Source: Dolomedes plantarius
Taxonomy: Eukaryota; Arthropoda; Arachnida; Araneae; Dolomedidae
Length of the DNA stretch: 64,000 nt
NCBI GenBank assembly: GCA_907164885.2
Contig: OU015498.1
Coordinates: forward strand, 88,952,142 to 89,016,141
Direction: 5' to 3'
Part shown: piece after piece, positions 1 to 12,010 of the stretch
Layout of the letters: the number at the start of each line of letters is the position of its first letter
How positions within the stretch are numbered: the first letter of the stretch is position 1
Notes under the pieces: model-generated
The model's database searches: none
What the model was told of the DNA's origin: nothing
What the model saw: the letters and a program-made list of their open reading frames with translations, nothing else
Position numbers and translations under genes: made by a program

Positions 1-430
1 AATTCTAGAATAAAATATTGGTGTGATTTTGTTTTTCATAACGCTTACCACTTCTGCAGTTTGTTAAGCATTTTCTAAATTTTCTCTAGCGCTAAATTTA
101 ACCACGATGGTATTATTTGTTGGGTATAACTTCAGAAGTATTGTGGTTTTTTTTTGCTTTTGTTTAATTTACCTATGTAATAGTTACTGCAAATAAATGG
201 TTAATGAAAGTTGTTCAAAATGTTTCCAGTCAGTGTTCGGAGTTACGACTCTTCCAGAACCTATAATCTCATTCTACTTTCTGAAAAATTCAGTAGCAAA
301 AGGTACAATGAATTCCCTATTATTCGTGGCAATCCCTGTACAACTGCGCATGGAGAGTAGATTGAGAGCGCTATGGTGAACTCTAGCAATATAGAGGTTA
401 ATCTGACCGGAATATACAGTTTAATACTGC
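1..430. other. No recognisable gene
   Basis: AT-rich sequence. The short reading frames have no domain-like content, and I see no repeat shared with the rest of the window. Confidence 0.5.
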
Positions 431-832
431 CGTGTACTAACCCTATTGGATTCGCTCACCTCAATGTTAACCCATGGAGAAAACGTGTCTACTATTTACA
501 GCTACATAAATGCTGATAATCCGATAAAAAAATGGCATTTTCAGATAGCCTACTTTTCTGCACCTTGCAACAGGATTCATTTTATAAATTGCGTCCACCA
601 AATGAATTTAGGAGTGTTTAAAGCACTACACCAGAGTTTTTACCCGAATATTTTAAATTTTAAATATTATTTGCATTTTTTAGAAACGAAAAGTGTCCTT
701 AGGTATAAAATTTCTTTCTATATTACGGAGTACAATTAAAAAAAAATCTTTCAATCCAAGTGGGCAATTGTTGAACACATTTTCTCCATAGGTTAACATT
801 GAGGTGAGCGAATCCAACAAGGTTAGTGCACA
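431..832 (-). repeat. TTAA-type MITE, copy A (inverted orientation)
   Basis: A roughly 400-bp non-autonomous element with inverted ends. The left end reads GTGTACTAACCCTATTGG and its reverse complement closes the element near 832. Four other copies lie at 12531, 19140, 24712 and 25758. Relative to those, this copy's inner segment is reversed: the block ending in 'gcatttatgtagctg' elsewhere is near the left end here. TTTAA precedes the left end, but no TTAA follows the right end, so the target duplication is not preserved. It has no coding capacity. Confidence 0.75.
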
Positions 833-1165
833 ACATTCCGAAGTGTGTATTTCTGTAATCGTTTCCACACATGTATATATACGTAGTTAAATTGTTTAAT
901 AGTGGGCTTAAAATAACTGATTTTAAATGAATTCCATAGAATTCTTGGATTGGCACTTTACGATGTCTTAACCGTCATTTTTAAAAAATCAAAATTCCAA
1001 TTATTCTATATGAGTGGTATAAGTCTCTCAATTTCCTATTATAGCGTAGCAGCATGTAGTCTATCCCGATGTGTGTTAATAAACGCATGTTTGTGATCTA
1101 AATAAAACCGACAAATCTTTGAGCATACAAAAGCTTTATTGGTAGTGAGACTTACGAAAACTCAA
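833..1165. other. No recognisable gene
   Basis: AT-rich unique sequence. No coding or repeat signal seen. Confidence 0.5.
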
Positions 1166-2010
1166 CTTACAATTCTGAAGGATCTATAATAGACAGGAAA
1201 GGAATGTCAAGCTAATAACAAATCGTACTACATGCACAAGACAATTTTGTTATCATACATCGATGAACATAGAGCAATACATAAAAATATATCTCAACAC
1301 TTTTTATCGCACATTTTTTACTACATTATACCATTCGATTCATATTTTAATGACCATTTATAAAAACACGTTTACAAATTTTACCAGTGCTGAGTAGTCT
1401 ATCGTTTTCCATCTGCTGGAATCGATTTAGGATACTTAGGAAAAGAATGTCATTGCTAATACATCAGATTACGTCAAAGCACATGAGAATAAGTATTTCT
1501 CGTACACTCGATGATTACAGACTGACACATAAAAACAATACGATTTTCACAATATACTTCGTGCATTTTATTATCGTCACATATAAGACACATTTCCTTG
1601 TCGTATACAATACACATACATCTTTGAAGGTGGCAACATTAATTATCATTTATTTTCCAGCCAGCTGAATTGATATGTATGAAAAGTATGTCAAGTTAAT
1701 TCATCATAGAGAATGCACATGAGAGTAAGGTTTTCATCGTATTCTACTACATAGAAATTCATACAAAGAAAGAAATACAATATTCATTACACTATTTTCA
1801 TAACTAGTGTTGTTTACATCGACACCATTTGAAGATGTTACCAATCCTGAATTAATGTTCATTTCCCAGCTGCTCAAATTGATCTATGGCTAGCAGGAGA
1901 GGGATGTGTAGCTAATTCACTATATATGTATATATATGTATATATATATATGTATGTATGTATATGTATATAATATATATTACATCGATTTCTGCCAGAA
2001 AAACACATTC
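1166..2010. repeat. Degenerate ~230-bp tandem array
   Basis: Four diverged units can be aligned by eye, beginning near 1170, 1411, 1657 and 1866. Each has a variant of 'agctg..ttgat....tatg..aggaaagg.atgtcaagctaat', followed by 'cacatgagaat' and a stretch ending in 'ttataccattc'-like sequence. The last unit runs into a TA/TG tract at about 1917-1980. Identity is low, suggesting an old satellite-like array. No reading frame is conserved across units. Confidence 0.5.
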
Positions 2011-2493
2011 ATAACGCGCAATACACTTTTCACAAACAACTCCATTTCTACGATTTTATACCATTACATTCTTGACATATTTTCCCGTCTATTTTACAAA
2101 CATTGCTAATATTCAAAGAACTAGTTACTAATACTAATTTTATATCTATTTTCCAATAGCTAAAATCAAACCATCATAAACATAGTACATTCGGTGCATT
2201 AAAGTACCTATTATCTAATACAGTGTTGATCAACAAATAGGCCAATTATCAGCTAATGTTTCGCTTCTTTCATAAGCTAAGCTTCGAGATACATCTGTGA
2301 CTCTAAAATATTCATACTAAATATAATCTCTTTATATTAATATTCATGAACAATTCTCTATAAAACTAGTTTTACAAAATATGAGGTAGGAAAACAATGG
2401 GAAATATTACAAAATTGAGATTTTAAAACACGTATTACAAAATATGTGATTGAGTCTTAAAATGCCAAATTAAAGCTCTCATTTTCTATGAAA
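2011..2493. other. No recognisable gene
   Basis: AT-rich sequence between the tandem array and the mariner foldback element. Nothing recognised. Confidence 0.5.
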
Positions 2494-2495
2494 TA

Positions 2496-3201
2496 CAGGG
2501 TGGTCCAAAATTATTGAGCGCATTTCATGTTTGAAAAAAAAGAACAAAATGAGGTACGTACATGTTTGTTTCTTGGAAAGACAATTTAAAACAGTTTTAC
2601 ACAACAAAATTTTAAATATTAAATAACTTTCACATAAGCCGGTAGATGGCGCGACAACATATCGCTGGAAAAAATTACTTATTGCGTCAGTCTGCATATG
2701 GCTACCGTACAGGAAAAAGCAGTGTGCGTTTTGTGGTTCCGTGAAAGCAAATCCGTTTTAACTGTTCCGAGACGTTTTCGACACGGGAAGTGTGTTCTGT
2801 TTATGGTTTACCAGTGACTTTCCTATGTTCCACATTTCCCGTGTCCTTTAATTGTTGGTACCAACGTTTAATAGAGTCCTTACTTGGAGGACGACGATTT
2901 GAGCATTCTTAGCGAAAACGTCTCTGAACAGTTACAACGGATTTGCTTTCACGGAACCACAAAACGCACATTGCTTTTTCCTGTACGGTAGCCATTTGCA
3001 GACTGAAGCAATTAGTAAATTTTTCTTGCGATATGTTGTCGCGCCATCTACCGGCTTATGTGGAAGTTATTTAATGTTTAAAATTTTGCTGTGTAAAACT
3101 GTTTTAAATTTCTCTCCAAGAAAACAATAAACATGTACGTACTTCATTTTGTTCATTTTTTTCTCAAACATGAAATTAGATCAATAATTTTGGACCACCC
3201 T
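2496..3201. mobile_element. Mariner foldback element with long inverted arms
   Basis: The outer ends are CAGGGTGGTCCAAAATTATT on the left and the near reverse complement on the right, with TA just outside. The arms are roughly 270 bp. Each arm carries the start codon and first ~20 codons of a mariner transposase (MATVQEKAVCVLWFRESKSV): on the plus strand from about 2696, and on the minus strand from about 2993. On the minus strand the frame continues through a helix-turn-helix-like segment (SKDSIKRWYQQ) but is broken by stops. No DDE/DDD catalytic region remains, so the element is non-autonomous. Confidence 0.85.
2800..2993 (-). pseudogene. Mariner transposase N-terminal fragment
   Basis: Minus-strand translation gives MATVQEKAMCVLWF..., then VTVQRRFR, an in-frame stop, then a second helix-turn-helix-like piece (SKDSIKRWYQQLKDTGNV). 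This order matches the DNA-binding N terminus of mariner transposases. At least two stops interrupt it. It lies in the spacer and right arm of the foldback element and cannot encode an active enzyme. Confidence 0.8.
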
Positions 3202-3202
3202 T

Positions 3203-3932
3203 ATACTAATTATGGATCAATACTATTTTATCAAATGAAGACTACAGACACTAGTATAAATACGTTACACACTGACCCGAGGGTGGTTAATTTTGCACAC
3301 TGAATCGACAAGTAGTTTTATCTATCAGGCGCCAATTTAGCATGCCCATCCATGTCCTAATACTTAAATTCTTGTTTGCGAAAATAGACTTTAAAAATGA
3401 ATATTTATTTGTCATGGTTGCCGAGCATATTTCTTTAGCAATTCCTGACTAAAAAGTTGAACACTTCAGGTGGTAAATAGACTACTGACTACAATTCTGA
3501 TATTGGGATGATTATTACAAGAATATATCCATTATAATATTTGGGAATAATAGTTGCTTTATTTATGTTAATGAAAAAATACCACGTTGCTTATAAAAGG
3601 ATATATGCTGAAGCATTTAATTGTACTTTTGTGCCATTGCACTTGGTAAAGCATGTAGAATAGGTTAACATTATACTCTAAATAGAAGCCCTTACTGAGA
3701 ATTTTTGTAAGAACTCTGGATATTTTCACAGATAAAACCTGAACGTGGAACACTTTGAGATTAGCACCTTAAGGCACAAAAGATTCAAGTTACCGTAAAA
3801 CATAACAAAAAATAATGCAAGAAAAAATAGCTATATATGTATAAGAATAAGATAAGGGGTTAACGTAATACTAATATACAAAGCTACTAATAAATACTTT
3901 ACAAAACGTAAACAATAGTTATACTTTTTTTT
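3203..3932. other. No recognisable gene
   Basis: AT-rich sequence with no recognisable coding or repeat content. Confidence 0.5.
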
Positions 3933-4155
3933 CTCTTTCTAGCGGAGACTCTTGTCGTGTAGACATTCTCCTATAATTCACCGCAGTTCTGCTGACCATT
4001 TTAGTATTGGGGCCCCATATAGGCGGACCAGCATTACCCCCTATGAAGGGACGACACAAAAAGAGGTATTTTAGTGGCGCGACGCCGGGATTCGATCCGA
4101 ACACCCTCAGCACCGAAAGCCAGCGCGCTGTACCACAGGGTCACCCCAAGCCCTA
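3933..4155 (-). repeat. tRNA-derived SINE (copy 1)
   Basis: Read on the minus strand, the head contains a pol III B box (GGATCGAATCC) and an A-box-like segment in 'ccctgtggtacagcgcgctgg'. A body follows with the 'tatatggggcc' and 'gtctacacgac' segments shared with the other copies. The same head recurs at 13292, 30500, 31562, 41135 and 51321 in this window. The body is shorter than in the best copy (13292-13636). No flanking duplication was identified. Confidence 0.75.
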
Positions 4156-5307
4156 ATAGAGTTAATGCTTAAAGTAATATAAAAAAAAATACTAATATTC
4201 AAAAGTTGGATAACTTTTGATATCCAACATTTTGTTGTAAAGGATATTTTGTAACTAATTTTATGTGAACATTATACTTCAAATGATAAAGTTCTGACAG
4301 TATTCTGAATAGGGAAGTAATATAAATGAGATCCTAAAAGTCAAAGTTGAAAAAGGGAGAAAATAGCTGCAGTATTATGGAAGAAACTAGGATTGGACAA
4401 ACATAAACATAACGTTTTAACACACACAAAAAAAAAGAAATTTAGACAAATTGTTGGCGGTTTTTTAGATGACTTAGACAAGAATCTAAATTTTGAAGTT
4501 TTTTTTTCAGAAATTCTATTAAAAGAAAAGGTTTTATGCGAAATGCTTTAAGAAATGTTATCTATAGACACAATACTTACGTTAATTGTATAGAGAAATA
4601 TTATGTCAAGAGATGGCGCTGCAAGCCCATCGTTTGATTTTATTCTCAAATGTTTGGAATTTAGAATTTCGTTTTCTCTCTTGTTGTTGCTAGAGTCATG
4701 AATCAGTTTTAGAATGTAGTTTTCTTTGAAGGGGATTAAGATCCCATAATATGTCTATTCTGTTGAATTTGGTTAATTTTGAGGCTTTCCAGCCTATTAT
4801 CATCTTCTTGTAAATATGTAAATATATTAAATTCATTAAAAAACATGCAAAAAGGATTTAAACTTTGCACCACTTTCGTTTTGAAGTTTCTCACTCTTTA
4901 GTTTAGTTTCTAGTAGAACATAGTAGTCAAATTTATTACAATTGCAACGAGAAAATGTCATAGCCTTTTATGAGGCGCAGTATTTATAAGCTGCTTTGAG
5001 GTACTGAAACATAATTTGTATCATTATAATAAAATAATTTAAGCATTTTACAACTTTGAGCTTTTGGGAATGATATAGCATCTTTCGTCATTTTATTTAT
5101 AAAAACATTGGATATCTTAAGTTTTTAAGAGAAAATATATAAAATTGCTACAGTTGAGGAAAAAAATTAACAATATGAACAAGAGACTTTTTCAATACAC
5201 ATATCACTTATATTAATTTAGTAACACCACTGTCATCTTAGGAAGTGTAAATGCAGACAATAAGAATACATGAAAATACACAATACAATCACCGGCTCGA
5301 ATTCTTG

Positions 5308-5310
<3 letters not shown>
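4156..5310. other. No recognisable gene
   Basis: A long AT-rich stretch. I found no transposon ends, coding domains or clear internal repeats. Confidence 0.5.
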
Positions 5311-5357
<47 letters not shown>

Positions 5358-5360
5358 ATT
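5311..5360. repeat. (TA)/(CA)n microsatellite
   Basis: A perfect CA run of about 17 units bordered by short TA runs. Confidence 0.95.
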
Positions 5361-6180
5361 TTCATTCCACGGGGCCTTTTTCCAGACTTGATATTTGTCT
5401 TAATTTCTAATTCTGTACTCTGCAGATGAATATAAACTAACTGACCATTTACCTACAATTTTACATGGATTAATTTTCTTGGGCAGTGCATTTTCTAAAA
5501 AAGAAGAAAAAAACTCTTTAGACATGTTTCTCTGGCTATTAAACACTCGGTTCCCTTTTCTAGAACACTGAAGATACTTCTATACCCCAATTAAAAACTA
5601 TTTGGACGTGACGATTCTTAACAACTGGTGTCAGTGTTTTGGCAATGACCTGTTTTCCTTTTGTGAGACTTAACAATTTTGAACAAAGCATTTTCAACAA
5701 CGAATATGAAGACGCGGTCTTATCATACGGTTCTGAATCCTTTTAACAATCCATTTTTTTTTTTTAGATGACACTGGCTCCTTACAAAGTGTCGCTACTA
5801 TCAAGTAACCTTCTTAGGTGCTGAATTATAAGATTTGTTGGGTTATGTTAAAGAATTGCGATACACGACGTTTTTACTCTAATTTGGTTAGTTCCACATG
5901 ATTTTGGACCCCATCCAGTTACATGTCGTTCAGGAGGTATTGATTTACTAAGTCCATGCTCTAGTAACAGCTCTTTCTTCCGAAATAAAATCTATGTATT
6001 CAACTTCCTAGTAATATTCCATTCCGCTGGATCAAGTTTTTATTTAACCCGCTTGACTGCTTTTCTTCTAACGATTTTCATCGTAGATAAAAATTCCATG
6101 CAATTATAACTAGTGAAATGTAAATAATTCAACAGAGAGAGATATTAAATAACAGAAAGAATGCAATGACAGCCAAACGA
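5361..6180. other. No recognisable gene
   Basis: No supported feature. Confidence 0.5.
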
Positions 6181-6184
6181 AATA

Positions 6185-6480
6185 AACAGAAATCCTGCAC
6201 TTAGAGCTAAACGCATCATAAATACAAGATTCTGTAGCAGTATAAGGACTAAACCATATAACGGGGCAACCGACCGGTCTCTTCATCAGGAGACCTAACC
6301 GAATCAGTTACCTCACGGGGGAACTTTCTGAATAGGATGCAGGTCTAACCAAAAGACATCCCAAGGCCCCGAGATCCCCATCGAAACAGATAGTCAAATT
6401 AAATAAAAATAGACAGACATCCTGCACATCCTGCAGGGCTCAGCGCACCATAAATGCAAGATTCTGTAGCAGTAAAAAGA
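6185..6480. repeat. Short direct repeat pair
   Basis: Two ~65-bp direct copies at about 6188-6250 and 6413-6478 share 'atcctgcac', 'cataaat.caagattctg' and 'tagcagta'. They are separated by ~165 bp of GC-richer sequence. This suggests an internal duplication in an old dispersed repeat. No coding content. Confidence 0.5.
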
Positions 6481-6539
6481 AAACATACAATCCTAAAAAG
6501 AACACAAATGAAAAGACTGAAACATAAAATTAAACTAGT

Positions 6540-7170
6540 CGGTACCCTCCAAAACATGACGGCTAGATAGTAAATAAATGTACTAATGCACAAATTATAC
6601 TCAACACATCATTGCCAAATATTGAAAATCATAATAATGCGCAGAAACAAATTAATGTGTTTAAGCGGTCTAGTGAGTATCTAAAGCCAGATTTAAAAAT
6701 GTCACCAAGCATGCGCAGAAAGCAATTTTTTTAACTGTAAATTATCGCGAATTAAACAGCGCGAAATAAGCAGTTTCCATCAGGTTTAATCTTATATTTC
6801 ACAAACATAATTATCATAAAAATAAAAATGGCAGAGAGAGATCTAGAGACTCCTCGGAATAAACATGTTCATCATTAAAACGTCACTGAGCATGCGCAGA
6901 AACAGTTTCTAAAGAGATTTAAACATGCCACTGAGCATGCGCAGAAATCAATTTTTTAATTGTAAATTATCGCTAATGAATAGAAATAGCGGTTACAAAA
7001 ACCAAATTTTACAAATCTACAGATTAAAAGCTTTCGTTTAAGATCAAAATGAAGTAAATTGATGCAGTAATTTTCTCTCACGGACTGCCCAAAAAGTCGG
7101 CTTACCAACTTAACTATATATATTGTATCCTGAAAAGCAAAAGAATCATTAGAAAAAACCTGCATACTAA
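6540..7170. repeat. Dispersed repeat shared with 35679-36120
   Basis: The segment beginning 'ggtaccctccaaaacatgac' recurs near 35690 in the same orientation. Shared landmarks are 'cactgagcatgcgcagaaa', 'aattatcgctaat.aatag' and 'cacggactgcccaaa'. The copies are roughly 80-85% alike by eye. The 'catgcgcagaa' block repeats internally at about 6713, 6892 and 6937. No ends diagnostic of a transposon class were found. Confidence 0.6.
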
Positions 7171-7434
7171 CCGAACATAAACCTACCGGAAGAATTATTT
7201 AAAACTTTTCAATAAAAGATTGCGCATATTTTTTCTCTCCCTTTGGGACAATAGAACAAACACATAGACTGAACGCTCTAATAATTTTCCCATACTCGAT
7301 ATCAGGTTTTAATTTGGTACCCAGTTTAGTGTTTTCCAGCTCCAAGCTTCTTTTTAAAATTTAAAATGCTGCAATAGTTTTGTGGATTTTCATAAGGGAT
7401 CTTAGATAGAGTTATATAGTCATCTGTTTAGTTG

Positions 7435-7623
7435 AGAGCTGCTATTAGGGCTCTTGTAGCTCTACCGCCACGTCATCAGAGATTTATATGCACATTTTCA
7501 GAATGTGCCCTTAACATAGATTTGGAATTGGCTCTCTTGCGTGAGAACAAAATCCAGGACCTCGTGCGACAAAGAAAAGTCATTGATCTCGCTTTCATTG
7601 ACGAACATTTCAAGGAACATTAA
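7435..7623 (+). CDS. Candidate 3'-terminal exon, unknown protein
   Basis: A ~62-codon frame ends in TAA at 7621-7623. It directly follows a plausible splice acceptor ('catctgtttag') whose AG ends at 7431. The peptide is mixed and hydrophilic, with no low-complexity runs (for example RENKIQDLVRQRKVIDLAFI), unlike the AT-biased frames around it, and it is locally GC-richer. I do not recognise a family, and no matching upstream exon was identified. It could equally be a scrap of a retrotransposon gag gene or a chance frame. Confidence 0.25.
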   Translation, partial: RAAIRALVALPPRHQRFICTFSECALNIDLELALLRENKIQDLVRQRKVIDLAFIDEHFKEH

Positions 7624-7796
7624 ATTTCCCAAGTAATCATCATGAAATAGTTACTAATTTCATAATTTCGAGTTCCTTTTTTTCCCAACATTTTTTTTTC
7701 TTTTTTTATATTTTTATTTTATTCCCTGAGGTTTCTTTACCTGATTTTTTCCCCCTTATTTTGAAGAATCCTTCGTAGATGCTTTGAGATGATTGA

Positions 7797-8353
7797 CCAC
7801 TGTGACGTTGTCTCCATTACTCCACGAAAATTGTAATTATATAAGTCTGTGATGCTCGTTCCTATCCCTGAACATGAACATGTCATCTATCGGCGAAATG
7901 TTAAACTGAGCGGTCTCATAAACTCTAGGATAAGAGGCCATAAATTTTGTGTAATATGCGGTTCTGACGTTATAAAAGACATAAATACCAGAGTGGTTCG
8001 AGGGCTCTCCAGAATTTTGACACTATAGCGACATGTGGAATCCCATAAACTTTGGACCCTTACGACCACTTAAAACGCCGGAGAAAGCTTTTGAATTCGC
8101 CGACCGTATAAAAGAAGACCCCCAATACTCCACAGGAGAGAGATCTGTTTTGAGTGCCAGAGAGGTCGCAGCTCTCCTGGTCTTTCGGCCTGATAGGCTG
8201 AGTGGTCTGTGAACCCGAAGCCGTCCTGACATATCTAACATGTAAATTCTAACTCGCTGTACATATTTGCTTTTTGTAGTTGTAGTGTTTAAGGTAGCGT
8301 AGTAAAGTAATTGAAGCGAAACGCTTGTCTTATTATTGCCTACGTTACACCAC
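7797..8353 (+). mobile_element. Solo LTR with 4-bp target duplication
   Basis: The 549-bp unit at 7801-8349 begins TGTGACGTTG and ends CTACGTTACA, the TG...CA ends typical of LTRs. It is bordered on both sides by CCAC (7797-7800 and 8350-8353). An internal TATA-like box (TATAAAAGA) lies near 8107. No internal domain and no second LTR are present, so this looks like a recombined solo LTR. A 4-bp duplication fits Gypsy-type elements better than BEL, but the class is inferred. Confidence 0.75.
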
Positions 8354-8633
8354 CTTTCACAAATGCGATTTTCACTTAAGAAACATTAAATTTTTTTTCA
8401 TAAGGAAGTACCATTTTTCCGCCTTTCAAAGCTGTTTTGAAGTGAAGATTTAAATTTATTCATCTCAATTTGATTTTTCTTTCGTAATGACTATTGTGGA
8501 AATTTTTTATTTAAAAGCTAGTTTTTTCTGGTTATGTTTAAAATATAGTAGACGTTAGACATAGTTTGATTGCTCGAGTTTACTAAGAATTAGAATATGA
8601 AGTTACGTTGCTAAGCAGTTACTTAAATTGGTA
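8354..8633. other. Short gap, nothing recognised
   Basis: AT-rich spacer between the solo LTR and the piggyBac element. Confidence 0.5.
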
Positions 8634-8637
8634 TTAA

Positions 8638-10380
8638 CCCTTCAGCGGGCGCGCCAATTTTTGTAACACCACCAGGCGCATGTTGCATAAAGTGCAACGT
8701 CTCTTTAAACCTTGATTATTCCTTTTGTAATTAACTTTTTTTTTCAAATTGGAAATAATAATTTTGCGTTTTATGACAAGATATAAAATGTTGATAATAT
8801 TGAGATTATTTGTAATTAAAGGCCAAAAATGAATAAAAAGAAATTTTCATAAAAAATTTAAATTTATTTTTAAAACACAAATAATTTCTTCATTTCTCTT
8901 CAGTTTTCTTCAATTTCTTCACATTGCAAACATATAGTACCGATTTTGCAATGCGCCTTGCATGAAAAACTATTACATTTATCACACTTTATCGTGGTAG
9001 TTACATTTATAGAGAATGGCTCACTTCTACCCGCACTTGGGTGTATATAATTTGAAGTGGCACTCTAAATGAATTTGATACACACACAGTTTATACATGA
9101 AACGATGTTTATTGAATTCGTTGCACAAATAGAATTTGCTTTTACAGCGATAAGCATACGTACTACTTGTACGGAATATATATTAGCATTCAATAAAAAT
9201 ACACATTGCAATACTCACAAACTAGAGTCAAACCAGCAGTTCTGCCACGTAAACTTTGGGCCCCCCTAAGCACTAGCGCAGGATAGCACCTGGAGTTGCT
9301 TACCTCGTAGCTCCCTCTCGCTTATCTATCAACTTTAACAACCTCTTCTTTCTAATCAAGCTGCATGGTATTTATACCAAGCGGGTATGCCGAAATTAGT
9401 ATATCTCAAGCAGCTTCTTTAATTTATTCACTCAAAAGTTCGATTCTTGTGAATCGAATCTCATGTATACCTTACACATTATTTAGCCGACCGCATATAT
9501 GCTACACTTTCCTCCTTTTTTTTTTTTGCCGACACCCCTGGTTCTGCTTCTCGGGAAGTTTCTACTTTATATTTTAGTTAGAATCCAGTTATGTCTGGAG
9601 GAAGAGATAGATTATTTGCCCGGGTCTTCAAGTGGTTTTCGAGAAGTTCTAAAGCCAAATAATGCAGATACAATCGCCTTCTTTCAAAACTGTTCGGTTT
9701 ATTGGATCTAAAGACAACTTGCGAATTGATTCCTATTATGTCCAAAAACCTAAAAAAACAGAGTCAATCTTCGTGATATGCGGGATACCGTGTAATAGCT
9801 GCACATTTGATCCACTGCATCAACTCCTGCTTTTGTCGTATTGTAATCCAGTATAATCGCTGGTTTACCAGAATCGTCATCCACTGTTGCATCATCATGC
9901 ACTATGGACAAAAGTATGACTCCCTTATTTTTTTTCGTAGCACAGGAACATAGTGTTCCTATGCTACAAAGAGTAAAATTACTTTTAACATTGGGAACAA
10001 AATTAATAATAATTATTTAGTATTTAAACCTTCATCAAGACATTTATTTGATTAGCCTTTTTAAATTTATAATCATAGAAAAGCAACTTTGTAAATGCTT
10101 AGAATTATTTTAGCGAAATAACCAAAAATAAAATAAGGAATATTTTCTTACATGACCAGGCGCGCTGTGCACAGATTGCAACAAATAGAAGTATCCTCTG
10201 TTGGAATTACGATTAAAAATGAATGGAAAGGAATACAAAGGTCAGAAGATCAGACCTGCTTTACAAAGGATGTAGCTATAAATAGAAACTTCTTAGAACA
10301 TCCAAACATTACATGCAAAAACAAACTATTCAAAGTTATGAAAATGTTGCACTTTATACACGGGCGCGCCCGCTGAAGGG
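8638..10380 (-). mobile_element. Degraded piggyBac transposon with TTAA duplication
   Basis: TTAA at 8634-8637 and 10381-10384 flank inverted ends CCCTTCAGCGGGCGCGCC and GGGCGCGCCCGCTGAAGGG. Subterminal 'gcataaagtgcaac' is also repeated in inverse on the right. This is the diagnostic piggyBac layout: TTAA target and CCCT start. The interior carries transposase remnants on the minus strand, and a ~450-bp unrelated insertion (about 9055-9520) splits them. The element is 1743 bp, shorter than most autonomous family members (~2.4 kb). Confidence 0.9.
8910..9900 (-). pseudogene. piggyBac transposase remnant
   Basis: On the minus strand near 9900-9770 the translation contains KPAIILDYNTTKAGVDAVD. 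This matches the piggyBac block that holds the last catalytic Asp (GVDxVD). It is followed by CSYYTVSRISRRLTL and, downstream, a frameshifted RRRLYLHYLALELLE helix. Near 9010-8930 the C-terminal cysteine-rich zinc-binding domain survives (KCDKCN...CKAHC...CLQC). The N-terminal half with the first catalytic Asp residues is missing. Frameshifts and a ~450-bp insertion disrupt the rest, so it is inactive. Confidence 0.85.
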
Positions 10381-10384
10381 TTAA

Positions 10385-11590
10385 ACAGGAACTTGTGGAA
10401 AATTTCCATGAATGAAGCATCTTGAATCCACACCAGAACAGGAAAATGACGGCTAGTATTTGACCTGCTTAGATAGCCCATTTTCATGTTGCAGAGCATT
10501 AGGGGTTTTGCCTAATGAATTTGGGATTCATTTTATGAGCAATCCCATCAAATGCTCTGCGAGATGAAGATGGACTATATCTACGAGTCCGACACTATTG
10601 GTCATATTAACGTAATTAAATTTCTCCACGTGGTTTTTTTAAGAAACATAACTCAGAAACATAACTTTAAACCCTTATAACTCTGTTTAAATTCCAATCG
10701 ACTAGAGTAGCGATTGTCTCGCGCTTATAGCATTTTAAACATGTGTGGGAAACACTGTTTCATAAACTGTGTAGTAAAATGTTAATACTTTCTACGGTGG
10801 ATTTATGAAGCTACACTTTATGATTTTGAAAGTGAATTTTACTAATCACAGTTTGCAAAATTCGGAAAAAACTCAACCATGACATAAACAATAGTCTGTC
10901 CTCCTTATAAGAATTTGATAATTTGTAACTGGAAAACTTCTACTTAATTTTAAATTTGCATTAAAATTTTTTTAGGAATATTTTACAGTAGGAAAAACAA
11001 AATCCTGTTTTTAAATTTTTTTTTCTATTTCCGAGCGCACAATTAAAAAAAAAAAAAACTAGACATAGTCAAAAAATATTTTCTAAAGGTGGTCAATTCA
11101 TTAAGACTGATTCTTTCCCCTCTTATTTTGGATTAGCTTCTTCCGCATCATCTCAGATTTCTAAATTTACAAAAAAAAGGACATTTAGAACTGTGATTTC
11201 ACCAGGAACGCCAAGGAGAAAGTAACGACTCTGAAGAGCACACATTTCTTTCTTTTAGTTTTAAATTGTAGAATACTTTCCTACTTCAACTTAGCCTACT
11301 TGGTCAGGGGACTATACAAGTTTCTATAAGTCTTTCAACTGATCTCAAGAAAAATTCAGAACTTCACATTCCCGGGATTTTTTTTTCACCATTTGATAAC
11401 AGTGAAAATCCCTTACCAATCAGTCGTTCCTATGCTGGTCCTAAGATGCTTAAAAATCATGCTGTTTTCCCCTTACTTCATGAACTTTTGCAAAACACTA
11501 GCCCTGCCGATACATTTCGAAAAATAATTCGAAAAATAATTTTGACCATTAAAGGGTTGGTAAATTTCAGACTTCCTTTCACAGCCGTTA
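10385..11590. other. No recognisable gene
   Basis: AT-rich sequence with several A or T homopolymers. No coding or repeat support. Confidence 0.5.
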
Positions 11591-11599
11591 TTCAACATG

Positions 11600-12010
11600 A
11601 ACTTACACTCAAAATTTAAAAATTATTCTATTAAACAAAATTATTTTATAAAAAATTATTTTATTAAAAAAGTTATTTTATTAAACATTTTATTAAAAAA
11701 TTTTACTAAAAAAAATCACTTTATTAAAAAATTATTTTATGAAAAAATATTTATCAAAGATTACTTCATTAAAAAAATTATTTATTAAAAAAGTTATTTT
11801 ATTAAAAAATTTTACTAAAAAAATTATTTTATTAAAAAAATAACTTTATTAAAATTATTTTATTAAAAAATAATTTTATGAAAAAATATTTATTAAAAAT
11901 TTACTTTATTAAAAAAATATTTTATTAAATTATTTTATTAAAAAATGATTTTATTAAAATATTTTGTTAAATTATTTTGTTAAAAAAATTATTTTATTAA
12001 AAAAGGATTT
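11600..12010 (+). repeat. AT minisatellite, (attattttattaaaaa)n-like
   Basis: About 400 bp of imperfect 15-20-bp units built from 'ttattttattaaaaaa'. Unit length drifts. A lysine/isoleucine/phenylalanine-rich reading frame across it is an artefact of composition. Confidence 0.9.

Noticed and set aside
9069..9269. 66-residue frame inside the piggyBac element
   Set aside because: Lies on the opposite strand in an unrelated ~450-bp insertion, with no domain.
11597..11788. 63-residue Lys/Ile/Phe-rich frame
   Set aside because: Compositional product of the AT minisatellite.
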